A DNA stretch of 64,000 nt from Brevibacillus_C sp046036945. GTDB taxonomy: Bacteria; Bacillota; Bacilli; Brevibacillales; Brevibacillaceae. A program made the position numbers and the translations under genes. The notes beneath the pieces are model-generated. The model saw only the letters and a program-made list of their open reading frames with translations. It was not told where the DNA came from and did no database searches. The DNA lies in contig NZ_JBJQOQ010000001.1 of NCBI RefSeq assembly GCF_046036945.1, forward strand, positions 434,001 to 498,000. Reading direction: 5' to 3'. Of the stretch, positions 50,103 through 59,679 are shown piece by piece; positions within the stretch are counted from its first letter, which is position 1, and each line of letters opens with the position of its first letter.

Positions 50103-50800
50103 TGATCTTCCCCCCACGACACGGTCAAGCGATATCCGGAGCCGCGCACCGTTTCGATACTATCCTCGATTCCGAGTTCCTGCAGCTTTTTACGGACGCG
50201 GGTAATGTTTACGTTCAGCGTATTGTCGTCGACATACGATTGGTCATCCCACAGTTTTTCCAACAGCGTTTCCCGGCTCACCACACGGGGGTAGCGGCTC
50301 ATCAACATCTCCAGCAAATCTGACTCCTTTTTCGTCAGGGATACGACCTTGCCGTTCAAGCCGGCTTCCATTCGCTCCGGGAATAGAGTGAGTCCGGCGT
50401 GTTCGACGATTCGTTCTTCATTGCGAGAGGCGTACTCCCCGTAGGTGCGGCGCAAATGGCTGCGGATTTTTGCCATGACGACTTCGTAGTGAAACGGTTT
50501 GGCGATGTAATCATCCGCTCCGTTTTCCAATGCCATGATTTGATCCATATCTCCAGCCCGGGCCGAGATGAATATGATCGGGCACTTGGACTGGCTGCGG
50601 ATCTGTCGGCACCAGTAATACCCGTCGTACTCCGGCAGGTTGATATCCAGCAGAACCATGTCGGGGTTCACCTCGCCAAACAGGGCGAGGATCCTGCCGA
50701 ATTCCCTCGCGATAACGGCCCGATAACCGTATTTTTCGATATGGGTCCGAAGCAGTTCTGCTATTTTAAAGTCGTCTTCGACGATCATGATCGTGTACAT
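50099..50800 (-). CDS. BceR-like OmpR-family response regulator
   Basis: 233 residues. Receiver domain with MIVEDD, phosphoacceptor in LLDINLPEYDG and conserved Lys in YIAKPFHYE; C-terminal winged helix (TKKESDLLEMLMSRYPRVVS). Expected to bind the TNACA-N4-TGTAA site at 45657-45681 before the permease operon. RBS GAGGAGG. Overlaps the kinase gene by 4 bp. Confidence 0.93.
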   Translation of the reverse strand: MYTIMIVEDDFKIAELLRTHIEKYGYRAVIAREFGRILALFGEVNPDMVLLDINLPEYDGYYWCRQIRSQSKCPIIFISARAGDMDQIMALENGADDYIAKPFHYEVVMAKIRSHLRRTYGEYASRNEERIVEHAGLTLFPERMEAGLNGKVVSLTKKESDLLEMLMSRYPRVVSRETLLEKLWDDQSYVDDNTLNVNITRVRKKLQELGIEDSIETVRGSGYRLTVSWGEDQ

Positions 50801-50925
50801 GGTATAGCCTCCTCATCCTGGTCAAGTATGGCCGCTTTCGGCGATCCGATGGCAAATCCGGGGTTAAACAAGAGTGGGAGTTGGGATACTAGAGAAAAAC
50901 ACTTTCTGCCAAAGGAGGGTCACAG

Positions 50926-51120
50926 TTGATATCGGCGAAGCAGCGTGAACTGGTGCAAAAACAGCTGCACCGGGACGAAAGCAAGATAGTCAACATTGTG
51001 CTGGCCAACGAACAACAGGTGGCCGGCGAGATTGAACACGCCGACCACCAGGGAATCGTCATGCGCGATGGCCGTCGTTACGATTATGCAGATATCCGGG
51101 AGATCAACGGGGTCTACTAA
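50926..51120 (+). CDS. 64-aa protein, unknown
   Basis: Small protein from a TTG start behind a strong AAGGAGGGT. The sequence KIVNIVLANEQQVAGEIEHA and HQGIVMRDGRRYDYADI looks like a small Sm/SH3-type beta barrel. No family recognised. It lies alone between the regulator and esterase genes. Confidence 0.6.
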   Translation: MISAKQRELVQKQLHRDESKIVNIVLANEQQVAGEIEHADHQGIVMRDGRRYDYADIREINGVY

Positions 51121-51156
51121 CATCCCCCGTCCCGCCTTGTACATAATGGTGGTGCG

Positions 51157-51891
51157 TCACAAGCCGGTTGCCGGGAAAAAGTGGCGCAGACCGTTCGGGA
51201 GCACCTGCTGCCACAGGCCCCATGTGTGTTCGCCGCGCAGTTCCGCATAGGTGACGCGGACTTTTTTCCGTTCCAACGCTTCTTTTGCCTCCCGGTTCCA
51301 GTACACGAAGTCAAACGTCCCCATGTGTGTCTCAACGCTGGTTTCCTGCAGGCCGACAATCATCCAGGCGTTCAGGCGGGGCATGTCGGCCGCCGTGCGG
51401 ATGCCCTCTACCGTCGGCGAGAGGAATGCGCCGGAGAGCGAAAGCAGGTTGTGGAACAGATCGGGATAATCCATGGCCAGGTGCAGCGAGACTGTTCCGC
51501 CAAGCGAATCGCCGGCCAAGACCCGATCCTGCGGCTGTCGCCTGACCGGAAAGTTAGATTCGATATAAGGGAGCAGCTCCGTGGCGAAGAACTGTTTGTA
51601 GGAGGCGTTGAGCTCTCCGACCGGAGAGTATTCGCTCGTCCGCTTCCTACGTTCGACGGAAACCCCGACGATGATCATCGGCTGCATATTTTCTTCGAGG
51701 ATCAGCTTGTTGGCGGTCGTGGCGATCCGCCCCATCGTAAAAAAGTCATTGCCGTCCTGGCAGTAAAGGACAGGGTAGGAGAGCATGTCGTTGTATCCGG
51801 GGGGAAGGTATACTTTTACCGGCCGCGATTCCCCGAGTATCCCGCTCGGCACCTCTTGTTTGACGATGGTTCGCTTCATGTAATCTGTCAT
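51157..51891 (-). CDS. alpha/beta hydrolase, esterase D/Fes family
   Basis: 244-residue hydrolase of the PF00756 esterase group. Nucleophile Ser in LAGDSLGGTVS; His in GEHTWGLW. The family includes siderophore trilactone esterases (BesA type), but no siderophore genes are near, so the substrate is open. ATG at 51891 is chosen from AGGTG 7-8 nt upstream; a GTG two codons earlier is less likely. Convergent with the 64-aa gene. Confidence 0.8.
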   Translation of the reverse strand: MTDYMKRTIVKQEVPSGILGESRPVKVYLPPGYNDMLSYPVLYCQDGNDFFTMGRIATTANKLILEENMQPMIIVGVSVERRKRTSEYSPVGELNASYKQFFATELLPYIESNFPVRRQPQDRVLAGDSLGGTVSLHLAMDYPDLFHNLLSLSGAFLSPTVEGIRTAADMPRLNAWMIVGLQETSVETHMGTFDFVYWNREAKEALERKKVRVTYAELRGEHTWGLWQQVLPNGLRHFFPATGL

Positions 51892-51976
51892 CGGCACACA
51901 CCTCAGTTCGCAAGGCTTTCATGGTTAGGTAGGAACAACATCATAGCCGTTTTCGGAAGAAGTTGCACTTTAACGC

Positions 51977-52005
51977 TTGAAAAAAATTGATACAGAATTT
52001 ATATT
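51977..52005 (+). promoter_or_regulatory. pdh operon promoter
   Basis: TTGAAA (51977-51982), 17 bp, TATATT (52000-52005). The start would be near 52012, inside an inverted repeat ATAACAGG/CCTGTTAT (52011-52018 with 52031-52038), giving a leader of about 150 nt. Confidence 0.65.
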
Positions 52006-52089
52006 AAATGATAACAGGGTAGAAATAAAGCCTGTTATAGAGCTGTTGCAACAATATGAACAGACAACATCCCTGCACTATAACAGAAA

Positions 52090-52119
52090 TGAAAACGGTT
52101 GCTGAAAACGGCCGTTTTC
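52090..52119. promoter_or_regulatory. cre-like site and perfect palindrome in the pdh leader
   Basis: TGAAAACGGTTGCT (52090-52103) is close to the CcpA cre consensus. Directly after it is a perfect 16-bp palindrome GAAAACGGCCGTTTTC (52104-52119). The half-element CCGTTTTC also occurs upstream of the promoter at 51947-51954. Confidence 0.4.
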
Positions 52120-52160
52120 CCATGTTTTTCCACTCTATTTTGATAGAAGAGGTGAAGATG

Positions 52161-53246
52161 ATGAGTGTTTCAACCGCTGTAGAGCAAGCCAGCAACAACA
52201 ATCCGTTGCAAATTCTGGCCCCAGACGGTACGGTCGTTCGACCAGAGATGATGCCTCAGTTATCTGATGACGAATTGCGTGAATTAATGCGTAAAATGGT
52301 GTTTACCCGCGTGTGGGATCAGCGCGCGATCAGCTTAAACCGCCAAGGACGGCTTGGCTTCTACGCTCCTGTTGCCGGACAAGAGGCAGCGATGATCGGT
52401 TCGGAAGCGGCCCTTGCCAAAGAAGACTTTGTCCTGCCCAGCTATCGCGACATTCCGCAAATGGTCTGGCATGGTTTTCCGATGTATCAGGCCTTCCTGT
52501 ATTCTCGCGGTCATGTACATGGTGGTCAAATTCCCGAGGGCGTAAACGTTCTCATGCCGCAAATTATCATTGCAGCCCAGTGCACCCAGTTGACTGGCGT
52601 TGCCATGGGCTTCAAGCTGCGCAACGAAAAGCGCGTAGCGATTACCTACTTCGGTGACGGAGCTACCTCTCAAGGCGACTTCTACGAGGGTATGAACTTC
52701 GCCGGAGTCTACAAACTTCCTGCCATCTTCTTCTCGCAAAACAACGGCTATGCGATTTCGGTTCCATTCGAAAAGCAGACGGCCGCTGAAAATATCGCTG
52801 TGAAGGCAAAGGCTGCCGGCATTGCCAGCGCACGGGTGGATGGAATGGACATTCTTGCGGTGTACAAAGCCGTTCAAGATGCGAAGGAGCGCGGCCTGGC
52901 CGGCGACGGAGCGACCTTGATTGAAGCTTTGACCTATCGCTACGGCCCCCACACGATGGCCGGGGACGATCCGACCCGCTACCGCACAGGGGAAGAACAA
53001 GGTGAATGGGAACAGCGCGACCCATTGATCCGCTTCCGCAAGTTCCTGGAAGGCAAGGGACTGTGGAGCGAAAAAGACGAAGAAGCGGTCATCGAAGAAG
53101 CGAAACAGGCGGTTGCCGACGCGATGAAGAAAGCGGACGAATATCCGAAAATGAAAGTGACCGACTTGATTGACGTGATGTTCGAAACACTGCCGGCAGA
53201 ATTGCAAGCGCAGAAGGCAGAATACCTGGAGAAGGAGTCGAAGTAA
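52161..53246 (+). CDS. pdhA: pyruvate dehydrogenase E1 alpha subunit
   Basis: 361 residues. TPP-binding GDGATSQGDFYEGMNFA and NNGYAIS; FVLPSYRDIPQMVWHG is typical of the Gram-positive E1 alpha. It decarboxylates pyruvate and acetylates the lipoyl group of E2. Start: the second of two ATG codons (52161), 6 nt after GAGGTG; 52158 is possible. First gene of pdhABCD. Confidence 0.96.
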   Translation: MSVSTAVEQASNNNPLQILAPDGTVVRPEMMPQLSDDELRELMRKMVFTRVWDQRAISLNRQGRLGFYAPVAGQEAAMIGSEAALAKEDFVLPSYRDIPQMVWHGFPMYQAFLYSRGHVHGGQIPEGVNVLMPQIIIAAQCTQLTGVAMGFKLRNEKRVAITYFGDGATSQGDFYEGMNFAGVYKLPAIFFSQNNGYAISVPFEKQTAAENIAVKAKAAGIASARVDGMDILAVYKAVQDAKERGLAGDGATLIEALTYRYGPHTMAGDDPTRYRTGEEQGEWEQRDPLIRFRKFLEGKGLWSEKDEEAVIEEAKQAVADAMKKADEYPKMKVTDLIDVMFETLPAELQAQKAEYLEKESK

Positions 53247-53249
53247 CCG

Positions 53250-54230
53250 ATGGCACAGATGACAATGGTTCAAGCGATAACGGATGCGCTGCGCACCGAA
53301 TTGAAGCGCGATGAAACAGTACTTGTGTTCGGGGAAGACGTCGGGAAGAACGGAGGCGTATTCCGCGCCACAGACGGCCTTCAGGCTGAATTTGGCGAGA
53401 ACCGCGTGTTCGACACTCCTTTGGCGGAATCTGGTATTGGCGGACTTGCAGTCGGTTTGGGCGTCAACGGCTTCCGTCCGGTTGCCGAGATCCAGTTTTT
53501 CGGGTTTGTATTTGAGACGTTTGACGCTATCGCCTCCCAGGCAGCGCGGATGCGCTATCGTTCGGGCGGACGTTACCACAGCCCGATCACGTTCCGTTCG
53601 CCGTTTGGCGGCGGGGTGAAGACGCCAGAATTACACGCCGATTCTCTCGAAGGATTGTTCCTGCAAACGCCTGGCGTAAAGGTCGTAATTCCTTCCTCGC
53701 CATACGATGCCAAAGGTCTTTTAATCTCTGCCATCCGCGACAACGATCCGGTCATTTTCCTGGAGCACATGAAGCTGTACCGTTCGTTCCGCGGCGAAGT
53801 GCCGGAAGGGGAGTACACGATCCCGCTCGGCCGTGCCAACGTGGTGCGTGAAGGCAGCGACGTGACGATCATCACCTACGGCGCCATGGTTCACACCAGC
53901 CTGAAAGCGGCGGAAGAGCTGGAAAAGGCGCGTGGAGCCAAAGTAGAAGTAATCGACCTGCGCACGATCAACCCGCTCGATATGGATACGGTCATCGCTT
54001 CGGTACAAAAGACGAACCGTGCGATCGTCGTCCAGGAAGCGCAAAAAACCTCCGGCGTTGCCGCTGAGATCATTGCGCAAATCAACGAAAAAGCCATCCT
54101 GCATCTGGAGGCTCCCGTACTGCGCGTGACCGCTCCGGACACGGTTTACCCGTTTGCCCAAGCAGAAGACATCTGGCTTCCGGATGCGAAGCGCGTCGTT
54201 GAAGCTCTGAATAAAGTACTGGATTTTTAA
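53250..54230 (+). CDS. pdhB: pyruvate dehydrogenase E1 beta subunit
   Basis: 326 residues, normal for E1 beta. VFGEDVGKNGGVFRAT near the N-terminus and EMKLYRS-type/GRANVVREGSDVTIITYG segments match transketolase-like E1 beta. RBS AAGGAG overlaps the end of pdhA, 3 bp between genes. A strong terminator-like hairpin follows, before pdhC. Confidence 0.96.
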   Translation: MAQMTMVQAITDALRTELKRDETVLVFGEDVGKNGGVFRATDGLQAEFGENRVFDTPLAESGIGGLAVGLGVNGFRPVAEIQFFGFVFETFDAIASQAARMRYRSGGRYHSPITFRSPFGGGVKTPELHADSLEGLFLQTPGVKVVIPSSPYDAKGLLISAIRDNDPVIFLEHMKLYRSFRGEVPEGEYTIPLGRANVVREGSDVTIITYGAMVHTSLKAAEELEKARGAKVEVIDLRTINPLDMDTVIASVQKTNRAIVVQEAQKTSGVAAEIIAQINEKAILHLEAPVLRVTAPDTVYPFAQAEDIWLPDAKRVVEALNKVLDF

Positions 54231-54239
54231 TGATATAAC

Positions 54240-54268
54240 GGCGGAAAGAGTGCTTTCCGCCTTCTTTT
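54240..54268 (+). terminator. terminator-like hairpin within the pdh operon
   Basis: Perfect 9-bp stem GGCGGAAAG/CTTTCCGCC (54240-54248 with 54253-54261), 4-nt loop, then TTCTTTT. It lies between pdhB and pdhC and could lower expression of E2/E3 relative to E1. Confidence 0.75.
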
Positions 54269-54308
54269 CCGCGAGTTGCAAAGCGAATTTGAATAGGAGG
54301 GAACACGT

Positions 54309-55685
54309 GTGAGTCGTTTTGAATTCAAACTCCCGGATATCGGGGAAGGAATCCACGAAGGCGAGATCGTCAAGTGGCACGTGAAGCAGGGCGATACGGT
54401 AGAGGAAGACCAAGTCATTTTAGAAGTGCAAAATGACAAAGCTGTCGTGGAAATTCCGTCCCCTGTAAAAGGAAAAGTGTTGGAGCTGAAGGTCTCGGAA
54501 GGAACCGTTGCCGTCGTCGGCGATACGCTGGTCGTCTTCGAGGCGGAAGGGGAAGTGCCGAATCTGCCGGTGCACGGGGAAGCGCCTGCGGCAGAGGAGA
54601 AAAGCGAACCGGCAGCCGGCGGCATGGAGCCGGGCTGTGACATTGGTGCTCAGATCAGCGAAAACGCAAACAAGCCGCTTGACACGCCGGCAGCCGCAGC
54701 GGCTGTAGCGACTGCAGCACCGGTGGACCGCAAGCATGTGCTGGCAACCCCGTCCGTGCGCAAATACGCGCGGGAAAAGGGCGTGAACATCGCACTGGTA
54801 CCGGGTACCGGCAAACTGGGCCGGATCACGCGCCAAGATGTGGACAGCTTCCTCTCCGGCGGCGTGGCGCAGGCAGCGGCACCAGTACCAGCAGCAGGAC
54901 AACCGGCAGCAGAGACGGCAGCACCGGCTGCTCCGGCAGCTGCAGCAGCGGCTCCGACCGTTCACTACACGGCGCAAGCGGGCGAAATGGAAGAACGCGT
55001 ACCGCTGAAGGGCATGCGCAAAGCGATCTCCAAAGCAATGGTCAAATCGGCATATACAGCGCCGCACGTGACGATTTTCGACGAAGTGGACGTGACCGAG
55101 CTGGTCGCACTGCGCAAGCAAGGAAAAGCGCTGGCCGAGGAACAAGGCCTCAAGCTCACGTACCTGCCGTTCATTGTCAAAGCTGTTGTAGCCGGGCTGA
55201 AGAAGTTCCCGGTACTGAACAGCTCGCTGGATGATGAAAAACAAGAAGTTATCTATAAAAAATACTACAACATCGGCATTGCCACATCTACCGACGACGG
55301 ACTGCTCGTGCCCGTCGTGAAGGCGGCAGACCGCAAATCCATCTTTGAAATCTCAGCGGAAATCAACGAATTGGCGACAAAGGCCCGCGACCGCAAAGCG
55401 TCTGCCGACGAGCTGAAAGGCTCCACCTTCAGCATCACCAACATCGGCTCAGCCGGGGGCATGTTCTTTACCCCGATCATCAATCATCCGGATGCAGCGA
55501 TCCTCGGCGTAGGCCGAATCGCAGAAAAACCGGTGGTGAAAAACGGCGAGATCGTCGTCGCACCCGTCCTGTCGCTGTCGCTGAGCTTTGACCACCGCCT
55601 GATTGACGGAGAACCGGCACAGCGCTTCGTCAACTACCTGAAACAGCTGTTGGAAAACCCGACACTGCTGGTCATGGAGGGATAA
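54309..55685 (+). CDS. pdhC: dihydrolipoamide acetyltransferase (E2)
   Basis: 458 residues. One lipoyl domain (1-77) with the lipoylated Lys in QNDKAVVEI (about residue 44); Ala/Glu-rich linker; peripheral-subunit-binding domain (ATPSVRKYAREKGVN ... LGRITRQDV, about 138-175); Ala/Pro-rich linker; catalytic domain ending in SFDHRLIDGEPAQRF with the active His. GTG start behind AGGAGGG. The LipL-like protein at 12286-13137 would help load octanoate on it. Confidence 0.96.
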   Translation: MSRFEFKLPDIGEGIHEGEIVKWHVKQGDTVEEDQVILEVQNDKAVVEIPSPVKGKVLELKVSEGTVAVVGDTLVVFEAEGEVPNLPVHGEAPAAEEKSEPAAGGMEPGCDIGAQISENANKPLDTPAAAAAVATAAPVDRKHVLATPSVRKYAREKGVNIALVPGTGKLGRITRQDVDSFLSGGVAQAAAPVPAAGQPAAETAAPAAPAAAAAAPTVHYTAQAGEMEERVPLKGMRKAISKAMVKSAYTAPHVTIFDEVDVTELVALRKQGKALAEEQGLKLTYLPFIVKAVVAGLKKFPVLNSSLDDEKQEVIYKKYYNIGIATSTDDGLLVPVVKAADRKSIFEISAEINELATKARDRKASADELKGSTFSITNIGSAGGMFFTPIINHPDAAILGVGRIAEKPVVKNGEIVVAPVLSLSLSFDHRLIDGEPAQRFVNYLKQLLENPTLLVMEG

Positions 55686-55689
55686 GCAC

Positions 55690-57102
<1,413 letters not shown>

Positions 57103-57111
57103 GTATAATAC

Positions 57112-57139
57112 TGGGAGAAGGGGACAATCCCTTCTCCCA
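57112..57139 (+). terminator. hairpin after pdhD
   Basis: TGGGAGAAGGG (57112-57122) pairs with CCCTTCTCCCA (57129-57139). The T tract (TTGTTG) is poor, so read-through into the next gene is likely. Confidence 0.6.
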
Positions 57140-57159
57140 TTGTTGTAAGGAGGGAAACT

Positions 57160-57585
57160 ATGGTTGCGATGTTTATGATCCACCGGTTGGCTGCTGTTCT
57201 CATTCTGCTCTGCCTGTTTTTGCCGTTTGGCACGGGAACATTGGCTTCGAGGGACGCTCAGGCAGCAGCGCAGCGCGCCGGCAAGCTGGCGGGTCTCTTG
57301 CGGATTCCGCATTTTGTTTTGATTGTTTCCATTATAACGGGACTAGCCGTATACTGGGCCGGGGGATTCCGGATTACGCTATGGCTCGTGATTGTCTTTA
57401 TCCTGTTTCTGGCGATTGCCGCTCTTCTCGGAATCATCTCCAAGGCGCTGAAAACGGTCAAGGATACGGCAGGCCGAAACGAATCGTTCCAGGCCAGCGC
57501 AAAGAAGGCGTTTGTCTTGAGCCTGGTGCTGGATCTGGTCATCCTGCTGATGGTGGCAGTCAAGTTTGCCCCTCTGCCGTTTTAA
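57160..57585 (+). CDS. small integral membrane protein, unknown
   Basis: 141 residues with four predicted membrane helices (about 8-25, 50-66, 71-93, 115-137). MIHRLAAVLILLCLF at the start and a His in RIPHFVLI are the only polar marks within helices, slightly recalling CopD/cytochrome-like small membrane proteins. No family assigned. RBS AAGGAGGG. Confidence 0.65.
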   Translation: MVAMFMIHRLAAVLILLCLFLPFGTGTLASRDAQAAAQRAGKLAGLLRIPHFVLIVSIITGLAVYWAGGFRITLWLVIVFILFLAIAALLGIISKALKTVKDTAGRNESFQASAKKAFVLSLVLDLVILLMVAVKFAPLPF

Positions 57586-57608
57586 GCATAGGCATAAGCT
57601 CGTGAAAG

Positions 57609-57637
57609 ACTCCTGCCCATCTCTTCCAGGCGGGAGT
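57609..57637 (+). terminator. hairpin between membrane protein and first fluC
   Basis: ACTCCTGCC (57609-57617) pairs with GGCGGGAGT (57629-57637) with one wobble; short T content after. Not a fluoride riboswitch: the conserved switch sequence is absent. Confidence 0.45.
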
Positions 57638-57676
57638 TTGCTGTTCGGCGAAACAATCGTAGGAGCGGTAAAAGAG

Positions 57677-58051
57677 ATGGCGTACCTTGTTATCGGCTTG
57701 GCAGGTTCGATTGGAGCATTACTGCGCTATTACATAGGGTTGTGGTCGCATGAGTGGTGGGCAGGCCCCTTTCCGCTTGGCACGCTGGTCACCAATTACA
57801 TCGGCTGTTTTGTGCTGGCCTGGTTTTCTACCCGGGTCGTTGGCAGGCCTGTACCGGAATGGCTGCGTCTCGGAATCACGACTGGCCTGATCGGTTCCTT
57901 TACGACATTTTCAACATTCAGCGTGGAAACGGTTCAATTGGTTCACACCGGACATTCCCTGACCGCGCTTCTATACGTCATGACTAGCCTATGGGGCGGC
58001 CTGGCGCTTGCCTGGCTGGGATATCGCTCGGCTGTGGCCAAGAAAGGCTAA
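57677..58051 (+). CDS. fluoride channel FluC/CrcB, first copy
   Basis: 124 residues, four membrane helices. GSIGALLRYYI, FPLGTLVTNYIGCF and TTGLIGSFTTFSTFSVE are the conserved helix 1, Asn and Phe-box motifs of fluoride-specific Fluc channels. Start ATG 57677 with AGGAG upstream at longer spacing. Paired with a second copy 14 bp downstream, as in Bacillota that use heterodimers. Confidence 0.93.
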   Translation: MAYLVIGLAGSIGALLRYYIGLWSHEWWAGPFPLGTLVTNYIGCFVLAWFSTRVVGRPVPEWLRLGITTGLIGSFTTFSTFSVETVQLVHTGHSLTALLYVMTSLWGGLALAWLGYRSAVAKKG

Positions 58052-58065
58052 AGGGGGACGTACGA

Positions 58066-58419
58066 ATGCAGTGGCAAGTTTTTCTGGTGGCTGCAGGCGG
58101 ATTTTTGGGTGCGATCCTGCGCTATGGCATTACCCGCTGGATGGGGAGAAAAGTCCCCGGCCGGTTTCCCTATGGAACGCTGACGGTCAATCTGCTTGGC
58201 TCGTTCCTGCTGGGGTGGCTGACGGGGACAGGACTCACTTCGGCTGCCTTGCTGTTTCTGGGAACGGGCTTCACAGGCGCCTTCACCACATTTTCAACGT
58301 TAAACTGGGAGAGCCTGCAGGCAGGACGCGTGATTGCCGCAGTCAATCTGGCGGTGAGCTATACCGTCGGGATCCTGCTGGCCTTTGCCGGATACTGGGC
58401 GGGGGGCGGCCTCTCCTAG
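58066..58419 (+). CDS. fluoride channel FluC/CrcB, second copy
   Basis: 117 residues. GFLGAILRYGIT, FPYGTLTVNLLGSF and GTGFTGAFTTFSTLNWE show the same Fluc signatures. RBS AAGGGGG. The tandem pair would form a dual-topology heterodimer exporting fluoride. Ends at a strong terminator. Confidence 0.94.
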   Translation: MQWQVFLVAAGGFLGAILRYGITRWMGRKVPGRFPYGTLTVNLLGSFLLGWLTGTGLTSAALLFLGTGFTGAFTTFSTLNWESLQAGRVIAAVNLAVSYTVGILLAFAGYWAGGGLS

Positions 58420-58423
58420 CAAG

Positions 58424-58464
58424 TGCAGCCGATTTTTTCCGTCAGACGGAGAAAATCGGCTGCA
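58424..58464. terminator. terminator after the fluC pair
   Basis: TGCAGCCGATTTT (58424-58436) pairs with AAAATCGGCTGCA (58452-58464); inner CCGT/ACGG pairing. Also near the end of the convergent gene. Confidence 0.7.
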
Positions 58465-58486
58465 GCGGCTTGTTGAGTCGCTTCTG

Positions 58487-59239
58487 CTATTCGACTCTAC
58501 GGCTGTTTACATTGTAGGTGACGTGCAGCGTCTTCCCTGAAAGGGAGTACCTGGGAGGTGTAGAGAAAAAGAGGCTGGGCTGAAAGACGATGTCCGTGAT
58601 GTCGTAGTGAGCTTCTGCCCCGTCCTCCTGTTGAATCAGCAGGTGATTGTCTTCCTCGTTATAGCCTATCTCTGGAACCAGACGTTGTAAAAACACTCCG
58701 ACATCGTTTGCTGTGGACAACTCCTGCTCGGCCCACTCTACCTCGGCCACCAGCTTGGGAGCCAGTTCTTCCCATTTTGCCATGAAGACCGCCTGCAGGT
58801 AGGAAGCCGTTAACAGGGTAAATCTGCTTTTGATCACGGCCGGATCGTCTCGCAGCCCCTTTTCAATCGGGTAAATGATGTCAGCGGAGCCCTTTTTGGC
58901 GGCGAGAAGCGCTTCGTTTACCCCTTCGACGAACTCTCCCTGCGGCAGTGCGAGCAAATACTCGTAAAGGTCGTCCACACCCTTGACATGATCAGTCGCA
59001 TCCGGATCGAAAAAGCGCGGAGTCGATTCCATGAACAAGGGAGAAAAGTACAGAAATTCCCGGTACAAATTTTCTTGCCGAAGCCGGTCAATCGTTTGTT
59101 TTACCCAGTTGTAATGCTGGATAGGCGGCGACTGGCTGCTGAGCGTATGCAAGCTGACTGCCATCTCGAACAAGGGAGAGACGCCGTAGCGTACAACAGG
59201 TCGCATGTTCTGCATCTTGGTTAGGCCAATTGTGATCAT
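58487..59239 (-). CDS. DUF5937-like protein lacking an HTH domain
   Basis: 250 residues. The N-terminus (VRYGVSPLFEMAVSLHTL ... WVKQTIDRL) resembles the DUF5937 region that precedes an ArsR-type HTH in a family of regulators, but this protein stops (after NVNSRRVE) where the HTH would begin. No HTH is seen in any frame downstream; the fluC terminator follows. Either a shorter natural form or a truncated regulator. ATG at 59239 is set by GAGGAGG; the first 19 codons of the longer frame are ignored. Confidence 0.6.
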   Translation of the reverse strand: MITIGLTKMQNMRPVVRYGVSPLFEMAVSLHTLSSQSPPIQHYNWVKQTIDRLRQENLYREFLYFSPLFMESTPRFFDPDATDHVKGVDDLYEYLLALPQGEFVEGVNEALLAAKKGSADIIYPIEKGLRDDPAVIKSRFTLLTASYLQAVFMAKWEELAPKLVAEVEWAEQELSTANDVGVFLQRLVPEIGYNEEDNHLLIQQEDGAEAHYDITDIVFQPSLFFSTPPRYSLSGKTLHVTYNVNSRRVE

Positions 59240-59364
59240 CGTTTTTTCCTCCTCGCGCTTTCTCCTTTTCTCATCATACGCAGGAATGTGGGACAATTCA
59301 ACGACGACCTTTCGTAAAAATGCAAAAATTGAGCAAACACAAATGACAAAAGGCCGGGTTGCCC

Positions 59365-59505
59365 CTAGCCTTCTCGTGTCATCACTTGCCGCGAATGGTT
59401 GGCTTGCTTTACTTTTTTCGATCCGGACAGCGGTTCGCCGGTCTGTTCCGGGCGGTACTGGTTGTTGTACGTCTGGTGCGGATTTTCTGTTGGTTCTTTG
59501 CGCAT
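59365..59505 (-). CDS. sspP: small acid-soluble spore protein P (CotL)
   Basis: 46-residue protein ending in GEPLSGSKKVKQANHSRQ, which matches the SspP core GQPEPLxGSKKVKNRNHTRQ. Preceded by Asn/Gln/Tyr-rich residues. ATG at 59505 is set by AAGGAG 8 nt upstream; the longer open frame is not coding. Expressed in the forespore in Bacillus. A minor spore protein; role not known. Confidence 0.85.
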   Translation of the reverse strand: MRKEPTENPHQTYNNQYRPEQTGEPLSGSKKVKQANHSRQVMTREG

Positions 59506-59679
59506 GGGATCAGCTCCTTGCTGGTAGTATGTGAAAGGGTGTCCCAGGTGCATGCGGTTAAAAAAATGGGTCGATTGGAAGAGATTCCGGTAACGCGGTG
59601 CAGACGTCATTTTCCTGTTGTTTATCCGGTTTCCCATCGATTACAATGAGTAGATATGCAGTAATTTTAGGAGGATCAC

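Noticed and set aside
52335..53579. 414-residue minus-strand open frame
   Set aside because: Antisense to pdhA and pdhB; no start signal and no recognisable domain.
57586..57676. Fluoride riboswitch before the crcB/fluC genes
   Set aside because: The conserved GGNGAUGG...UUCGCC and downstream core are absent; only a simple hairpin is present.
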